Positions 8,174 through 17,405 of a stretch of 64,000 nucleotides of DNA are shown here, in pieces (position 1 is the first letter of the stretch; each line of letters starts with the position of its first letter). The notes under the pieces are model-generated. The model worked only from the letters and a program-made list of their open reading frames with translations. It did no database searches and had not been told where the DNA came from. Both the position numbers and the translations under genes were made by a program. Source of the DNA: Rhodohalobacter sp. SW132 (GTDB taxonomy: Bacteria > Bacteroidota > Rhodothermia > Balneolales > Balneolaceae); NCBI RefSeq assembly GCF_003390325.1, contig NZ_QUOK01000002.1, forward strand, positions 1 to 64,000, written 5' to 3'.

Positions 8174-8587
8174 ATGAATCGAGTGACAGGAGTGGGGGGA
8201 ATATTTTTTAAGAGTGAAGATCCTGAAAAAATTAAACAATGGTATAAGAAGCATTTAGGACTTCAAACTGATCAATGGGGTACAAATTTTGAATGGAGAC
8301 AAGCAGAAGACAGTACTAAAAAGGGATTTACTCAATGGAGCCCATTTAGTGAGACCACTTCTTATTTTGAACCTTCACAAAAGGATTTCATGATCAATTA
8401 TCGAGTTCAAAATCTTGAGTGGTTAGTTGATCAACTCGAAGAAGAAGGAGTGAAAGTATTGGATGAAATTGAGACTCATGAGTACGGTAAGTTTGTTCAC
8501 ATTTTAGATCCGGAAGGTAATAAGATTGAGTTATGGGAACCATACGATGAAGAATATGACAAAATTGTTGAAGGTCGGACAAAATAG
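8174..8587 (+). CDS. VOC superfamily (glyoxalase/bleomycin-resistance fold) protein
   Basis: 137 residues of two beta-alpha-beta-beta-beta units. GGIFFKSEDPEKIKQWYKKH opens the first and FVHILDPEGNKIELWEP closes the second, with the Glu of IELWEP a usual metal ligand. Members are metal-dependent lyases, dioxygenases or resistance proteins; the substrate cannot be told. It lies in the accessory region and is AT-rich. VOC genes are frequent integron cargo, but no attC site adjoins this one. Confidence 0.85.
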   Translation: MNRVTGVGGIFFKSEDPEKIKQWYKKHLGLQTDQWGTNFEWRQAEDSTKKGFTQWSPFSETTSYFEPSQKDFMINYRVQNLEWLVDQLEEEGVKVLDEIETHEYGKFVHILDPEGNKIELWEPYDEEYDKIVEGRTK

Positions 8588-8659
8588 TTTTGTGAACATG
8601 AGCGCAATGTCGTTATTAGCATATAAGTTTTTTAAAAATTTACCTATGAGTATAGAATA

Positions 8660-9466
8660 ATGTTTGCTGTTCGTGAATCAGGCTGGGGGGTAATTAGCAT
8701 ATTTTTGCTGCTTCAAGCTATTCTAATTGTAGTCTTAGTTCATTACTCTCCACAGATTTTTATTCCGATTGCGCAAAAGACGCAGTGGATCCTTCATCCG
8801 GATTTGTTATTTGCCGCTACTCTATTTCTGATTGTTATAGTTGGTATTTTATTTGTTTACGGGCGGTTGAAACCAGTTGATATCGGTTTACATTTTCCTC
8901 AAATACCGGTTGCACTCTTGATTACAGCCGGATTATGGGTAATTACCCAAACATCATTGATTCTTACCTCTTTGATTGTCACAGGTACGGTGGAGACACA
9001 CTCTGACTGGAGTCAACCAGGAGTTATTGCTAACCTGGGCTTTTTTGCAGCCATGCTGCTGGGTATGGCTACGTATGAGGAGGTTGCATTCCGCGGATAT
9101 CTTTTTCCCCAGCTATATAAGAAATTCGGAGGTTCACACAACCTGCGTTTGCTCTATGCTGCTGTTGTTTCATCATTTCTATTTGCAATCGTACATATTC
9201 CAACTCGAATAATTAATGCTCAGATGTCGGTAGATGAGCTGTTTGTACAAATGGCAATTCTGACCGTAGCTGGTCTTATTGGCGTTGCGCTGTATGTTCG
9301 AACCCAAAACCTGTTTGTAGTTATTGGGATACATGCCTTGATAAATGCTCCTTTGCCACTTGTGCATTCACCCGTGTCACCTTTTATTATTACATCGGTG
9401 TTATCCGGGATTCTGTGGATTATATGGCCATATTTACAAATTAAAACTCCTTCCAAATTTACATAG
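8660..9466 (+). CDS. CPBP family intramembrane metalloprotease
   Basis: 268 residues with about eight hydrophobic helices. The CAAX-protease/bacteriocin-processing motifs are present: EExxxR as YEEVAFRGYLF (near 140-146), FAIVHIPTR as the second His motif, and GIHALINAP as the third. All catalytic positions are intact. Members remove C-terminal peptides or act in bacteriocin self-immunity; the target here is unknown. It is a single gene between the VOC gene and the toxin-antitoxin pair. Confidence 0.88.
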   Translation: MFAVRESGWGVISIFLLLQAILIVVLVHYSPQIFIPIAQKTQWILHPDLLFAATLFLIVIVGILFVYGRLKPVDIGLHFPQIPVALLITAGLWVITQTSLILTSLIVTGTVETHSDWSQPGVIANLGFFAAMLLGMATYEEVAFRGYLFPQLYKKFGGSHNLRLLYAAVVSSFLFAIVHIPTRIINAQMSVDELFVQMAILTVAGLIGVALYVRTQNLFVVIGIHALINAPLPLVHSPVSPFIITSVLSGILWIIWPYLQIKTPSKFT

Positions 9467-9498
9467 TTTTAAAGCCTATGCCCCATTTCAGATTTTAA

Positions 9499-9537
9499 TG
9501 CGCATTCATTAAATTACAGATACGCATTCACTTAAAT
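9499..9537. promoter_or_regulatory. Direct repeats before toxin-antitoxin pair, probable operator
   Basis: CGCATTCA occurs at 9501-9508 and again at 9523-9530, exactly 22 bp apart (two helical turns). The flanks are also similar (TGCGCATTCATTAAAT and TACGCATTCACTTAAAT). The site ends 8 bp before the antitoxin ATG. Ribbon-helix-helix antitoxins bind such tandem sites to autoregulate. No binding data. Confidence 0.5.
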
Positions 9538-9545
9538 CTTCTGTT

Positions 9546-9806
9546 ATGAGCAAAAAAACACTCAATCTCACCATCGAAGAAAGCATCAAAGTGCGGGCCA
9601 AGCGGATTGCGAAAAGTCGCGGAATCAGTGTCTCGCAGTTAGTTGAACAGGCAATCATCCGCGAGGAAGATCCGGAGGAGTTTACGCCAGAACCGGGAAG
9701 CGGAGTTGAACAGTTAATGAATGCTATACCCGAATCTCAGAAACTGGATAACTACAATTACAAAAAGTTGAAATTAGAAGCCCTTAGAAAGAAATATGAC
9801 CTCTAA
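9546..9806 (+). CDS. Ribbon-helix-helix antitoxin, DUF6364-like
   Basis: 86 residues. The N-terminal KTLNLTIEESIKVRAKRIAK followed by SRGISVSQLVEQAI is a ribbon-helix-helix DNA-binding domain of the DUF6364 kind. The C-terminal part (KLDNYNYKKLKLEALRKKYDL) is a charged helix of the sort that wraps the toxin. The stop overlaps the start of the PIN toxin by 11 bp, which indicates translational coupling. It is probably autoregulated through the repeats at 9499-9537. Confidence 0.85.
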   Translation: MSKKTLNLTIEESIKVRAKRIAKSRGISVSQLVEQAIIREEDPEEFTPEPGSGVEQLMNAIPESQKLDNYNYKKLKLEALRKKYDL

Positions 9807-10227
9807 TAGAGTTCTGATTGATACAGATATATGCATTGATGCAATTCAAAAAAGGAAGCCTTTTGACGTTCAGGCACAGATAATTTTTGATTATTCTGAG
9901 AAAGGTATCATAGAGGGTTTCGTGGCAGCACATAGTTTCGATACGATATTTTACATTCTTAGTCAGACAGCATCTCAACAAAATGTGTATCAGGCTATTA
10001 ATGGACTTCGAAGAACCGTTGATATTGCAAATGTGTCAAGAGAAGTAATCGATCAGGCTCTCAAAATAAAATGGCCCGACTTTGAAGATGCTATCCACTA
10101 CCAGGCAGCACTTGCTGCGGGGTGTGATGCTTTGGTAACCCGGAATCCAGGCGATTTTAAAAGTGACGACCTGCCAGTGTTATCACCTCAACAATTTTTG
10201 TCTGAAATCAGAGAAAGTGAGGGCTGA
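9796..10227 (+). CDS. PIN-domain toxin (VapC-like ribonuclease)
   Basis: 143 residues. PIN acidic residues are visible: D9 in RVLIDTDICID, and the C-terminal cluster WPDFEDAIHYQAA followed by CDALVTRNPGDF. PIN toxins cut RNA, often tRNA or rRNA, in a Mg-dependent way. It overlaps the antitoxin gene by 11 bp in type II toxin-antitoxin order. It closes the accessory region. Confidence 0.9.
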   Translation: MTSNRVLIDTDICIDAIQKRKPFDVQAQIIFDYSEKGIIEGFVAAHSFDTIFYILSQTASQQNVYQAINGLRRTVDIANVSREVIDQALKIKWPDFEDAIHYQAALAAGCDALVTRNPGDFKSDDLPVLSPQQFLSEIRESEG

Positions 10228-10605
10228 TAGGATATTTCTGTTACCTGGTGACATCTTCAGAGTAGTGAATGCTGTGGCACAACAAAATACCATCGCATAA
10301 ATCCTTTGTCAGAGGGATATTCATGACGGTGAAAGAACCGCACCGAAGGATTTCAGGGAGACATTGCGGATCTGCTGGCCAAATCGCTTTTCTAACAACT
10401 ACTCAAAACCATTACAGAATTGCATTTTTACCAGAGGAATAGTACACTTAACCGATTAAGTTGAAGCGAGAAAAATCAATATTCTACCGATCCTTCTACC
10501 ATTATAATGAACTATGCATTCACACCGTCAATCGGTTCCCAAAATTGTGAATTGAATAAAAATAAAACAGCAGCCTTAAGAATATTACTATAAAAAGTTA
10601 ACCAC
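10228..10605. other. Intergenic region, right edge of accessory region
   Basis: No gene. It contains an inverted repeat (AAATCCTTT near 10299 against AAGGATTT near 10345) and the 16-mer AGACATTGCGGATCTG at 10359-10374, identical to 3965-3980. Confidence 0.5.
10359..10374 (+). repeat. 16-bp direct repeat flanking the accessory region
   Basis: AGACATTGCGGATCTG, identical and in the same orientation at 3965-3980. The pair brackets the cassettes and toxin-antitoxin genes (about 6.4 kb). At 3965 it is part of a stem-loop; here the other arm is missing. Confidence 0.5.
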
Positions 10606-12840
10606 ATGAATACCCTCAAAAATCATGTTCTTTCGATCTTCATTTTTTACTTTGCAATTACTTTATTTTTCCTGACTGGAAGCAATTCAGATGGTGGCCA
10701 TAAATCTGTTGACCAGGAGAACAGTATCGATCGTCATGCACTTGTCACCCGTCATAACCCCGTGCTGACTGAAATAAATCGATTATCGCCTCTCTCGGTG
10801 GGTAACGGCGAATTTGCCTTTACGGCGGATATCACCGGGTTGCAGACCTTTACCGATTTTTATAACCGGGATGAAGACAACGTTCCCGCTCCCGGTCCTG
10901 ATGGTTTTCTACAGCAAAGAGAGATTGAAGGGGCTTCTCCTCTTGCCACACAATCGCAATGGGGATGGCACAGTTTTCCGAATCCGGAAGGACATACCAT
11001 GGCCGACGCCACCCGCATGTATGATTCCCATGGGCGTGATGTGCCCTACGCCAGCTTGCAAAACACACCTGCAGGGGACTGGCTTCGGGAAAATCCGCAT
11101 CGCCTCAACCTTGCGCGGATCGGTTTTGAACTAAAAAAGAGTGATGGTACTGTTGTAGATATTGAAGAGGTCGAATCGGTCCGGCAAGAGCTGGACTTAT
11201 GGAGCGGCACCCTTCACAGCCAATTTGAGGTGGAAGGAAACCCGGTTTCCGTAGAAACTCGTGTGCATCCTGACCATGATATGCTTGCGGTTACGGTCGA
11301 TGCATCCTCACTTTCGCACGAACAGATCGGGGTGGTGATTGCATTTCCGTACGGCAGGGGACTTCATGCCGGGGACCCGTCCGACTGGTCGAAACCCGAA
11401 CATCATACAACGAATTCCATCAGCAACGGAGATGACTACCGGGAGTGGCACCGTATTCTCGACGAGGATGAATATTTTGTAAAGCTGGCATGGGACGAGC
11501 GTGGTGATGTTGAGAAGCGGGCCGATCACGAGTATTTTCTTTCCTTTTCCGATACCGGAAACCCTCTCTCATTTACCGTTGCATTTTTGGAGGAACAAGT
11601 CACGGATGACCTGCCTGATGCCTATTCCACAAAAGAGACTGTTGAAGGGTGGTGGAATGATTTCTGGCTGAGAGGTGGCGCGATTGACCTGTCAGAGAGC
11701 AGCGACCCGAGGGCTCATGAGCTGGAAAGGCGAATCGTTCTTTCTCAATACCTGATGGCGATCCAGAGTTCTGGTTCTATGCCGCCACAGGAAACAGGGC
11801 TTACATATAATAGCTGGTTCGGTAAATTTCATCTTGAAATGCATTGGTGGCACGGCGTCCATTTTGCATTATGGGATCGCCTGGATATGCTCGAAAACAG
11901 CCTGGATTGGTATGATGAGATTATGCCCGTTGCCCGTGCAGCTACTGAACTGCAAGGATACGAGGGGATACGATGGCCCAAAATGGTAAGTCCGGACGGC
12001 CGTGATTCACCATCCGGTGTGGGAGTTTTCCTGGTATGGCAGCAGCCTCATCCTATCTATTACGCTGAACTGGTACACCGGCAAAAACCCGGTCAGGAAA
12101 CTTTAGAACGATTTCGGGATGTCGTCTTCGAAACCGCTGATTTCATGGCGAGCTACCCCAGCTGGGTTGAAGAAAAAGGAGAATATGTGCTTGGGCCGCC
12201 ATTGATTCCCGCACAGGAAATCTTCCCGCCGGAGGAGACGTTTAACCCTGGTTTTGAACTTGCATACTGGAAATTTGGACTGGAAACCGCACAGCAATGG
12301 CGTGAAAGACTGGGATTGGAAAGAGATCCCGAATGGGACAGGGTTCTGGAAAACCTCTCCCCACTGCCGGAGAAGGACGGTTTATATGTAAATACTGAGT
12401 CGCATCCCAATACCTTTACCGATGCGAACGAGCGACGAGATCATCCCACCTTACTGGGTTCGTGTGGATTTTTACCCTGCAATGGGGTTGACAGGGAGAA
12501 GATGAGAAGAACCCTGCACGAGGTGATGGATTCCTGGAACTGGGATCACACCTGGGGCTGGGATTACCCCCTTGTTGCGATGACGGCGGCCCGGGTGGGG
12601 GAACCAGACATTGCTATCGACGCATTGATGATGGATGTTCAAAAAAACACGTATCTGCCCAATGGCCATAACTACCAGGATACAAGACTCACCCTATACC
12701 TTCCCGGCAATGGCGGAGTACTTACGGCTGTTGCCATGATGGCCGGCGGATGGGATGGCGCACCGGATATGGATGCTCCCGGGTTTCCACAGGATGGGAG
12801 CTGGGTAGTAAGGCACGAGGGGTTGATCACAATGCCGTAG
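10606..12840 (+). CDS. Secreted six-hairpin glycosidase-like protein (GH65/GH95-like)
   Basis: 744 residues with an N-terminal hydrophobic export signal. The first 300 residues are a beta-rich domain beginning NPVLTEINRLSPLSVGNGEF, similar to N-terminal super-sandwich domains of GH65-type enzymes. From about 350 the sequence has aromatic helical repeats (EMHWWHGVHFALWDRLDML, FNPGFELAYWKFGLETAQQW, WNWDHTWGWDYPLVAMTAAR) typical of an (alpha/alpha)6 barrel. Probable extracytoplasmic glycoside hydrolase or phosphorylase; family and substrate not certain. A strong terminator at 12934-12964 separates it from the convergent ice-binding gene. No transporter or regulator lies beside it. Confidence 0.7.
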   Translation: MNTLKNHVLSIFIFYFAITLFFLTGSNSDGGHKSVDQENSIDRHALVTRHNPVLTEINRLSPLSVGNGEFAFTADITGLQTFTDFYNRDEDNVPAPGPDGFLQQREIEGASPLATQSQWGWHSFPNPEGHTMADATRMYDSHGRDVPYASLQNTPAGDWLRENPHRLNLARIGFELKKSDGTVVDIEEVESVRQELDLWSGTLHSQFEVEGNPVSVETRVHPDHDMLAVTVDASSLSHEQIGVVIAFPYGRGLHAGDPSDWSKPEHHTTNSISNGDDYREWHRILDEDEYFVKLAWDERGDVEKRADHEYFLSFSDTGNPLSFTVAFLEEQVTDDLPDAYSTKETVEGWWNDFWLRGGAIDLSESSDPRAHELERRIVLSQYLMAIQSSGSMPPQETGLTYNSWFGKFHLEMHWWHGVHFALWDRLDMLENSLDWYDEIMPVARAATELQGYEGIRWPKMVSPDGRDSPSGVGVFLVWQQPHPIYYAELVHRQKPGQETLERFRDVVFETADFMASYPSWVEEKGEYVLGPPLIPAQEIFPPEETFNPGFELAYWKFGLETAQQWRERLGLERDPEWDRVLENLSPLPEKDGLYVNTESHPNTFTDANERRDHPTLLGSCGFLPCNGVDREKMRRTLHEVMDSWNWDHTWGWDYPLVAMTAARVGEPDIAIDALMMDVQKNTYLPNGHNYQDTRLTLYLPGNGGVLTAVAMMAGGWDGAPDMDAPGFPQDGSWVVRHEGLITMP

Positions 12841-12933
12841 TAAACAGAAATTTCTGTCGGCGGGTAGCAGAATCAGCAAAAAATGCAAAAGCTGGTAGCT
12901 CAGATGCATAAGAAATAGTAATCTCATCAAAAA

Positions 12934-12964
12934 AAAGCAGTTCTGCTATCAACAGAACTGCTTT
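12934..12964. terminator. Bidirectional hairpin terminator
   Basis: A perfect 12-bp stem (AAAGCAGTTCTG with CAGAACTGCTTT) and 7-nt loop between two convergent genes. The A-run before it gives a T-run on the minus strand. Confidence 0.8.
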
Positions 12965-13011
12965 CGGATACTACGAATTATAAATGCAGTGATGTACATT
13001 TATAGTCTTGA

Positions 13012-14100
13012 TTATTGGGGTTCCACTACTGTATTGGCATCAAAAATAGCTGCTGTTTGAGCTAAAACCCGGCCATTGAGTGAGGCGCCGGTATTCAGTG
13101 TGATGCCTGTCATCGAAAGGATGATACCCTCAAAATGCGAGGTTGTGCCTATCGTTGCTTCTCCCGCTACCTGCCAGAAGATATTTTTGGCTTGTGCACC
13201 GCCGCTTAGGGTAATGGTAACATCTGAACTCATGGTGATATTTTCGGCGATCTGCAAAATCCAGACATCATTTTCATCACCTGAAAACGTTACATCTTCA
13301 GTAACCAGAACGGTGTTGCTCCATTTGTACAGGCCGGGTGAAAGTGTTCTGCCGCCAATTTCACCGGTGTAGAGTTCGACAAAATCGGGTGCTGTTCGTC
13401 CAGCGGCATCGTCGTACGCAGTGGTCATATTTTCAACGGCTGTTGTTAAGTTTGCAGGTGTTGGGTCCGTCATATCAGCGGCGTAAATTCTTCCGGTAAC
13501 CTGGTCAGATGTTGAATACCCTGTTGCTGATGTCTGTGAAAAGCCTGTAATAAAGCTTTCGGCCATTGGACTTAATCCCAAATCGCCTGTAAAAGCGGAT
13601 GTCGTGTTATTATTTATAGCCGATTTTGCCAGAACAACATAATTTCCGGCTGTTCCGAGATCTACAGCTTCCAGCTGGTCACTGCTGCCTCCGGTTGTGA
13701 AACTCCACGAATTATCATTGGCAAGCGCAACACCTTCGAGACTTCTGGCATCGGCTGATACAGTTACGGTGTAATCAGTTTGGGCAGCCAAAACATTTTC
13801 AGAAGTAAACGTGGCCGTAGTACCGGAATAGTCTACACTTCCGCTAACGGGTGTCGATCCTTCCTGAAGTCTAATGGTTGAGTTGTTAATCGTTGACGGA
13901 TCCATTGCCTGATCGAAGGTGATTTCCACAACCTTGTTTCGCTCAATATTATTTTCATCATTCATCGGACTGGTAGAGTAAATAACAGGTGCATCGGGAT
14001 CGATATCAGGATCTGTACTATTATCACTGCACCCAATCATAAATGAGGTTAAAAAAAGTGACGCCATCAGTATGGCACTAAAAAATGTATTTGCTTTCAT
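13012..14100 (-). CDS. Ice-binding protein (DUF3494) lipoprotein with Ig-like domain
   Basis: 362 residues from the ATG at 14100. The frame is open 77 codons further, but that part is not protein-like and the ATG begins a clean lipoprotein signal (FLTSFMIGC). Residues about 35-135 form a bacterial Ig-like domain (SbsA type, ITFDQAMDPSTINNSTI). From 145 to the end lies the DUF3494 ice-binding beta-solenoid: LGTAGNYVVLAKSAINN, GDLGLSP, GRIYAADMTDPTP, GEIGGRTLSPGLYKW, ENDVWILQIAENI, FWQVAGEATIGTTSHFEG. Such proteins bind ice and help survival in brine, or adhere to ice at the surface. It seems complete and anchored. It shares a terminator with the convergent glycosidase gene. Confidence 0.92.
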   Translation of the reverse strand: MKANTFFSAILMASLFLTSFMIGCSDNSTDPDIDPDAPVIYSTSPMNDENNIERNKVVEITFDQAMDPSTINNSTIRLQEGSTPVSGSVDYSGTTATFTSENVLAAQTDYTVTVSADARSLEGVALANDNSWSFTTGGSSDQLEAVDLGTAGNYVVLAKSAINNNTTSAFTGDLGLSPMAESFITGFSQTSATGYSTSDQVTGRIYAADMTDPTPANLTTAVENMTTAYDDAAGRTAPDFVELYTGEIGGRTLSPGLYKWSNTVLVTEDVTFSGDENDVWILQIAENITMSSDVTITLSGGAQAKNIFWQVAGEATIGTTSHFEGIILSMTGITLNTGASLNGRVLAQTAAIFDANTVVEPQ

Positions 14101-14535
14101 AAGAATGGGATTGCCTGATTTGTCAGGTTTTTGTGATATGATTAACACACCAACAAGATATCTCATCAGGCTGCAATAAGTGTTACAAGAGGGTGTGCCT
14201 GAGGTTGCATGTATCACTGAATCTGACCGATATAGCTGACTTAGTGATTTTACAGCAGTTACAGGTGGCCGACACAAAACTGCCAGGACTCTTGAAGGAA
14301 GCTGAAAGACTCGGCTGTCTGCAAAATCCATTTCCCCTATTCGAAAGCGTGTTTTTTCTTACGTCGGGAATTGGACAAATTTTTTTCTGTAACTACATGT
14401 GTGTGCACGCAATAAGGATTCAGTAGAGGCAAATAAAAAACAAGAAAAATAAATAATTTTAGTTATTTCTTTAAATCCTTTGCTATTGATGAGTTGTATC
14501 ATGAGGTTATCTTATGTACAACTTTATAATTTAGC
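14101..14535. other. Divergent intergenic region
   Basis: Lies between the divergent ice-binding and DUF2254 genes and must hold both promoters. No convincing small gene, repeat or RNA seen. Confidence 0.4.
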
Positions 14536-15846
14536 ATGAAAAAAATACTCTTTTTTTGGAAAGAATTAGGAGCAACTTTCTGGTTTCTTCCGGTTTTAAT
14601 TATCGGCTTTTCAATTCTGTTGTCTTTTCTCCTTGTTTATGTAGATAGCTTCATAACGATTCCAAGAGAAGGGTGGACTCGTTTCTTTTTAGTAGAAAGC
14701 CCTGATTCAGCACGCAGCATCTTATCGACTATATCCAGTGCAATGATGGGTGTAGCCGGGACTGTTTTTTCCATTACACTGGTTGTTTTAACGCTCGCAT
14801 CTTCACAATTTGGTCCGAGGCTCATCAAGAACTTCATGTATGTCCGGCTCAATCAGGTAGTACTGGGTTTATATATTTCAACATTTCTCTACTGCCTGCT
14901 TGTATTAAACTCAATAACAGACAGTGATGGTTTCACCTTCATACCTTCCCTATCTATTCTTGTGGCCATTTTTGTCACCATAATAAATATTGTTTTACTC
15001 ATCATTTTTATCCACCGAATCGCCGTAAGCATTCAGGCTGATAAAGTGGTTTCTGATATTTCAGAATATATGTTTGAACAAGCCGAAACACTGTTCCCTG
15101 AAAAATTAGGGGAGGAAGAAGTTAATGAAGACCATGTGTCTGCTTCTTCTGCAGTTTCAGGTTATTTGAAACAGGCTCCTGTAATTTCACCAAAAAGCGG
15201 ATATCTTCAGTATGTGGATGGTGAAGCTTTGATACAAACCCTGTCCAGGCAGGATGCACTCGTAGAATTGTACTACAGGCCCGGAAAGCATATTGTTGAA
15301 GGTGAGGAAATTGGATTGCTCTTTTCGAATGGAGTATGGGAAAAGAAAGATTTTGATAAGATTTTTAAACCATTTGTAATTGGGAATACAAAAACTTCTC
15401 AACAAGACCTGGAATTCTCTATCCAGCAGCTGGTCGAAATAGCGGCGCGAGCACTGTCTACCGGAGTAAATGACCCATATACAGCTATGGTCTGCATTGA
15501 TAACCTTACGTCGATTATGTGCTATTTAGCGCAAGCAAAATTCCCTTCAAAATATCGGTTTGATGATGAGGGAAATCTCAGAATTATTGCTGACACATTC
15601 AACTTTGAGGGTGTTTTAGATTCTGCTTTCAACCAAATACGCCAGTTCTCAGGGGGAAGTCCTGCAGTTATTATAAGGATGATGGAAGCATTGACAATCA
15701 TTAATGAATTTACAATTAAGGAGAGTCACAAAAGAGCTGTACTTAAACATGTTGTAATGGTTTTAAGTAGTGGCAAGGATAACTTTGAAGAGAAGAATGA
15801 CCTTAATGATCTGTCTGATAAAGCGGTGAAGATTTTCAAAAAATAA
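14536..15846 (+). CDS. DUF2254 membrane protein
   Basis: 436 residues. Four transmembrane segments lie in the first 165 residues. Between the first two is TISSAMMGVAGTVFSITLVV with LTLASSQFGPRLIKNFM, a DUF2254 hallmark. The cytoplasmic C-terminal half contains SRQDALVELYYRPGKHIVEG and the conserved ARALSTGVNDPYTA. Function unknown; it is often found in envelope stress contexts. Single gene with its own promoter region. Confidence 0.88.
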   Translation: MKKILFFWKELGATFWFLPVLIIGFSILLSFLLVYVDSFITIPREGWTRFFLVESPDSARSILSTISSAMMGVAGTVFSITLVVLTLASSQFGPRLIKNFMYVRLNQVVLGLYISTFLYCLLVLNSITDSDGFTFIPSLSILVAIFVTIINIVLLIIFIHRIAVSIQADKVVSDISEYMFEQAETLFPEKLGEEEVNEDHVSASSAVSGYLKQAPVISPKSGYLQYVDGEALIQTLSRQDALVELYYRPGKHIVEGEEIGLLFSNGVWEKKDFDKIFKPFVIGNTKTSQQDLEFSIQQLVEIAARALSTGVNDPYTAMVCIDNLTSIMCYLAQAKFPSKYRFDDEGNLRIIADTFNFEGVLDSAFNQIRQFSGGSPAVIIRMMEALTIINEFTIKESHKRAVLKHVVMVLSSGKDNFEEKNDLNDLSDKAVKIFKK

Positions 15847-16162
15847 AGGACCAACAGTGTCATTTTATTGATGCCGATACGTGTATAGCAGTTGGTGATC
15901 ACCGGATATATTCGCTTTGCCTGGTGAATTGTATAACCTGGCAGAGTAAAATTTAGCCCTTAACTCCATCATTTCAATTACAACATCTCAATGATTCTTA
16001 ATACAGAGATACGTGAATCATGTAACAGCTTCCATAACTGTGTAACGCTTAATTTCAGCAATAATCATATTTTATAGGAGGTCTGAGCTCCAGATGAATC
16101 CCTCCTTAGATTTTATCATTGGGTAATAGAATTTTGAATTACTGAAACCCTAAAAAACAGAT
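15847..16162. other. Intergenic region
   Basis: Contains the palindrome GGTGATCACC near 15894 and a hairpin with AGGAGG/CCTCCT arms near 16077-16108. No gene seen. Confidence 0.4.
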
Positions 16163-17242
16163 ATGACAATCAGAGAAAAATTAGAAAAGTTAGCTACCGA
16201 AAAAAACGAACCATGCGTTACCATTTCACTGAACACATTCCGAACTCACCCCGATAATGCTAACGATTCAGCTCAGTTACGAAATCTTTTAAAGGAGGCT
16301 GAAAAACGGGTAATCAGCGAATTTGGCAAAAGGCCGGTGTCGTCACTATTGGAGCGACTTTCAGAAGTAGAAGATGAAATAGATATAAATTATAACCTGG
16401 ACAGTTTACATATCTACATATCCAACGATACAAAAGAGATCATCAAATCGGCCTGGCCCGTTAAAGAGAATGGCGTATATATTTCAGATACATTTAACAT
16501 TCTCTCTTTGATGAAATCGTATATAAGAAGTGAAGAGTATTTTATTCTCTTGCTCTCTCAGGGGGGCGTTAATCTCTACAACGCAATCAATGACGGCATT
16601 ATTGATGAAGTAAAAAATGATGATTTTCCGTTTTCTGAAACCAGTTACACCAATACAAATTCAGAAAGAGTCAGCGATTCAAAACGCCTTGACGATTTGG
16701 TTCGCGAGTTTTTAAATACGGTTGATAAGGCTGTTGTAAAAATGCACAGCGCAACGGGCCTGAACTGTGTTGTAATTTGCACGGAAGACAACTACAGCCG
16801 TCTGATGCAGGTTGCCGACAAGCCGTCAATATATATTGACTATGCAAGCATTGACTATAACGATACCGAAAAACATACGATTGCAGAACAAAGCTGGGAG
16901 ATAGTAGAGGAATTACAAAAAAATCGTAGAACGGAGGCGATTGAAGAGATCAAAGAAGCTGTTGGACAAGATGCCGTTTTGACCGATCTCCAGGAGATAT
17001 TTCAGGCATCCATTGATGGACGCGGCGACCTGTTAATTGTACACCAGGACTTTTCCCAACCCGTAATCATGACCGGTGAAAGAACGTTTGATTTGACAAA
17101 AGATATAAACCAGGAAGACGCCATAGACGATATTACAAGTAACATTGCCTGGTCAGTATTATCGAAAAGCGGCAGAGTGATTTTTACCGGGCAGGACGAA
17201 ATCAAAGAGCTTGGAAAAATCGTTCTTAAAACGAGATACTAA
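16163..17242 (+). CDS. baeRF family protein (release-factor-like)
   Basis: 359 residues with three domains in the order of bacterial archaeo-eukaryotic release factor (baeRF) proteins: an N-terminal alpha/beta part with TISLNTFRTHPD, a middle domain with YFILLLSQGGVNLYNA, and a C-terminal L7Ae-like part with GRGDLLIVHQDF and SGRVIFTGQDEIKELG. By family analogy it may act on stalled or hibernating ribosomes under stress; this is inference. It is next to a flavin reductase-like gene in the same direction 160 bp on, perhaps a stress pair. Confidence 0.75.
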   Translation: MTIREKLEKLATEKNEPCVTISLNTFRTHPDNANDSAQLRNLLKEAEKRVISEFGKRPVSSLLERLSEVEDEIDINYNLDSLHIYISNDTKEIIKSAWPVKENGVYISDTFNILSLMKSYIRSEEYFILLLSQGGVNLYNAINDGIIDEVKNDDFPFSETSYTNTNSERVSDSKRLDDLVREFLNTVDKAVVKMHSATGLNCVVICTEDNYSRLMQVADKPSIYIDYASIDYNDTEKHTIAEQSWEIVEELQKNRRTEAIEEIKEAVGQDAVLTDLQEIFQASIDGRGDLLIVHQDFSQPVIMTGERTFDLTKDINQEDAIDDITSNIAWSVLSKSGRVIFTGQDEIKELGKIVLKTRY

Positions 17243-17405
17243 ACACTACTGTCGTTATTGGCGAACAGGTTGCTGAGAGATTGCCAATCCTGCAATAAAT
17301 CCTAAAAAGAAAAAGGACGAGGGATAATCATACCAAAATTACACAAGAACTTATTACCACACCAATAATTCCAGCTTCAGGTGAGCTGGGCAAAAATATA
17401 TTAAC

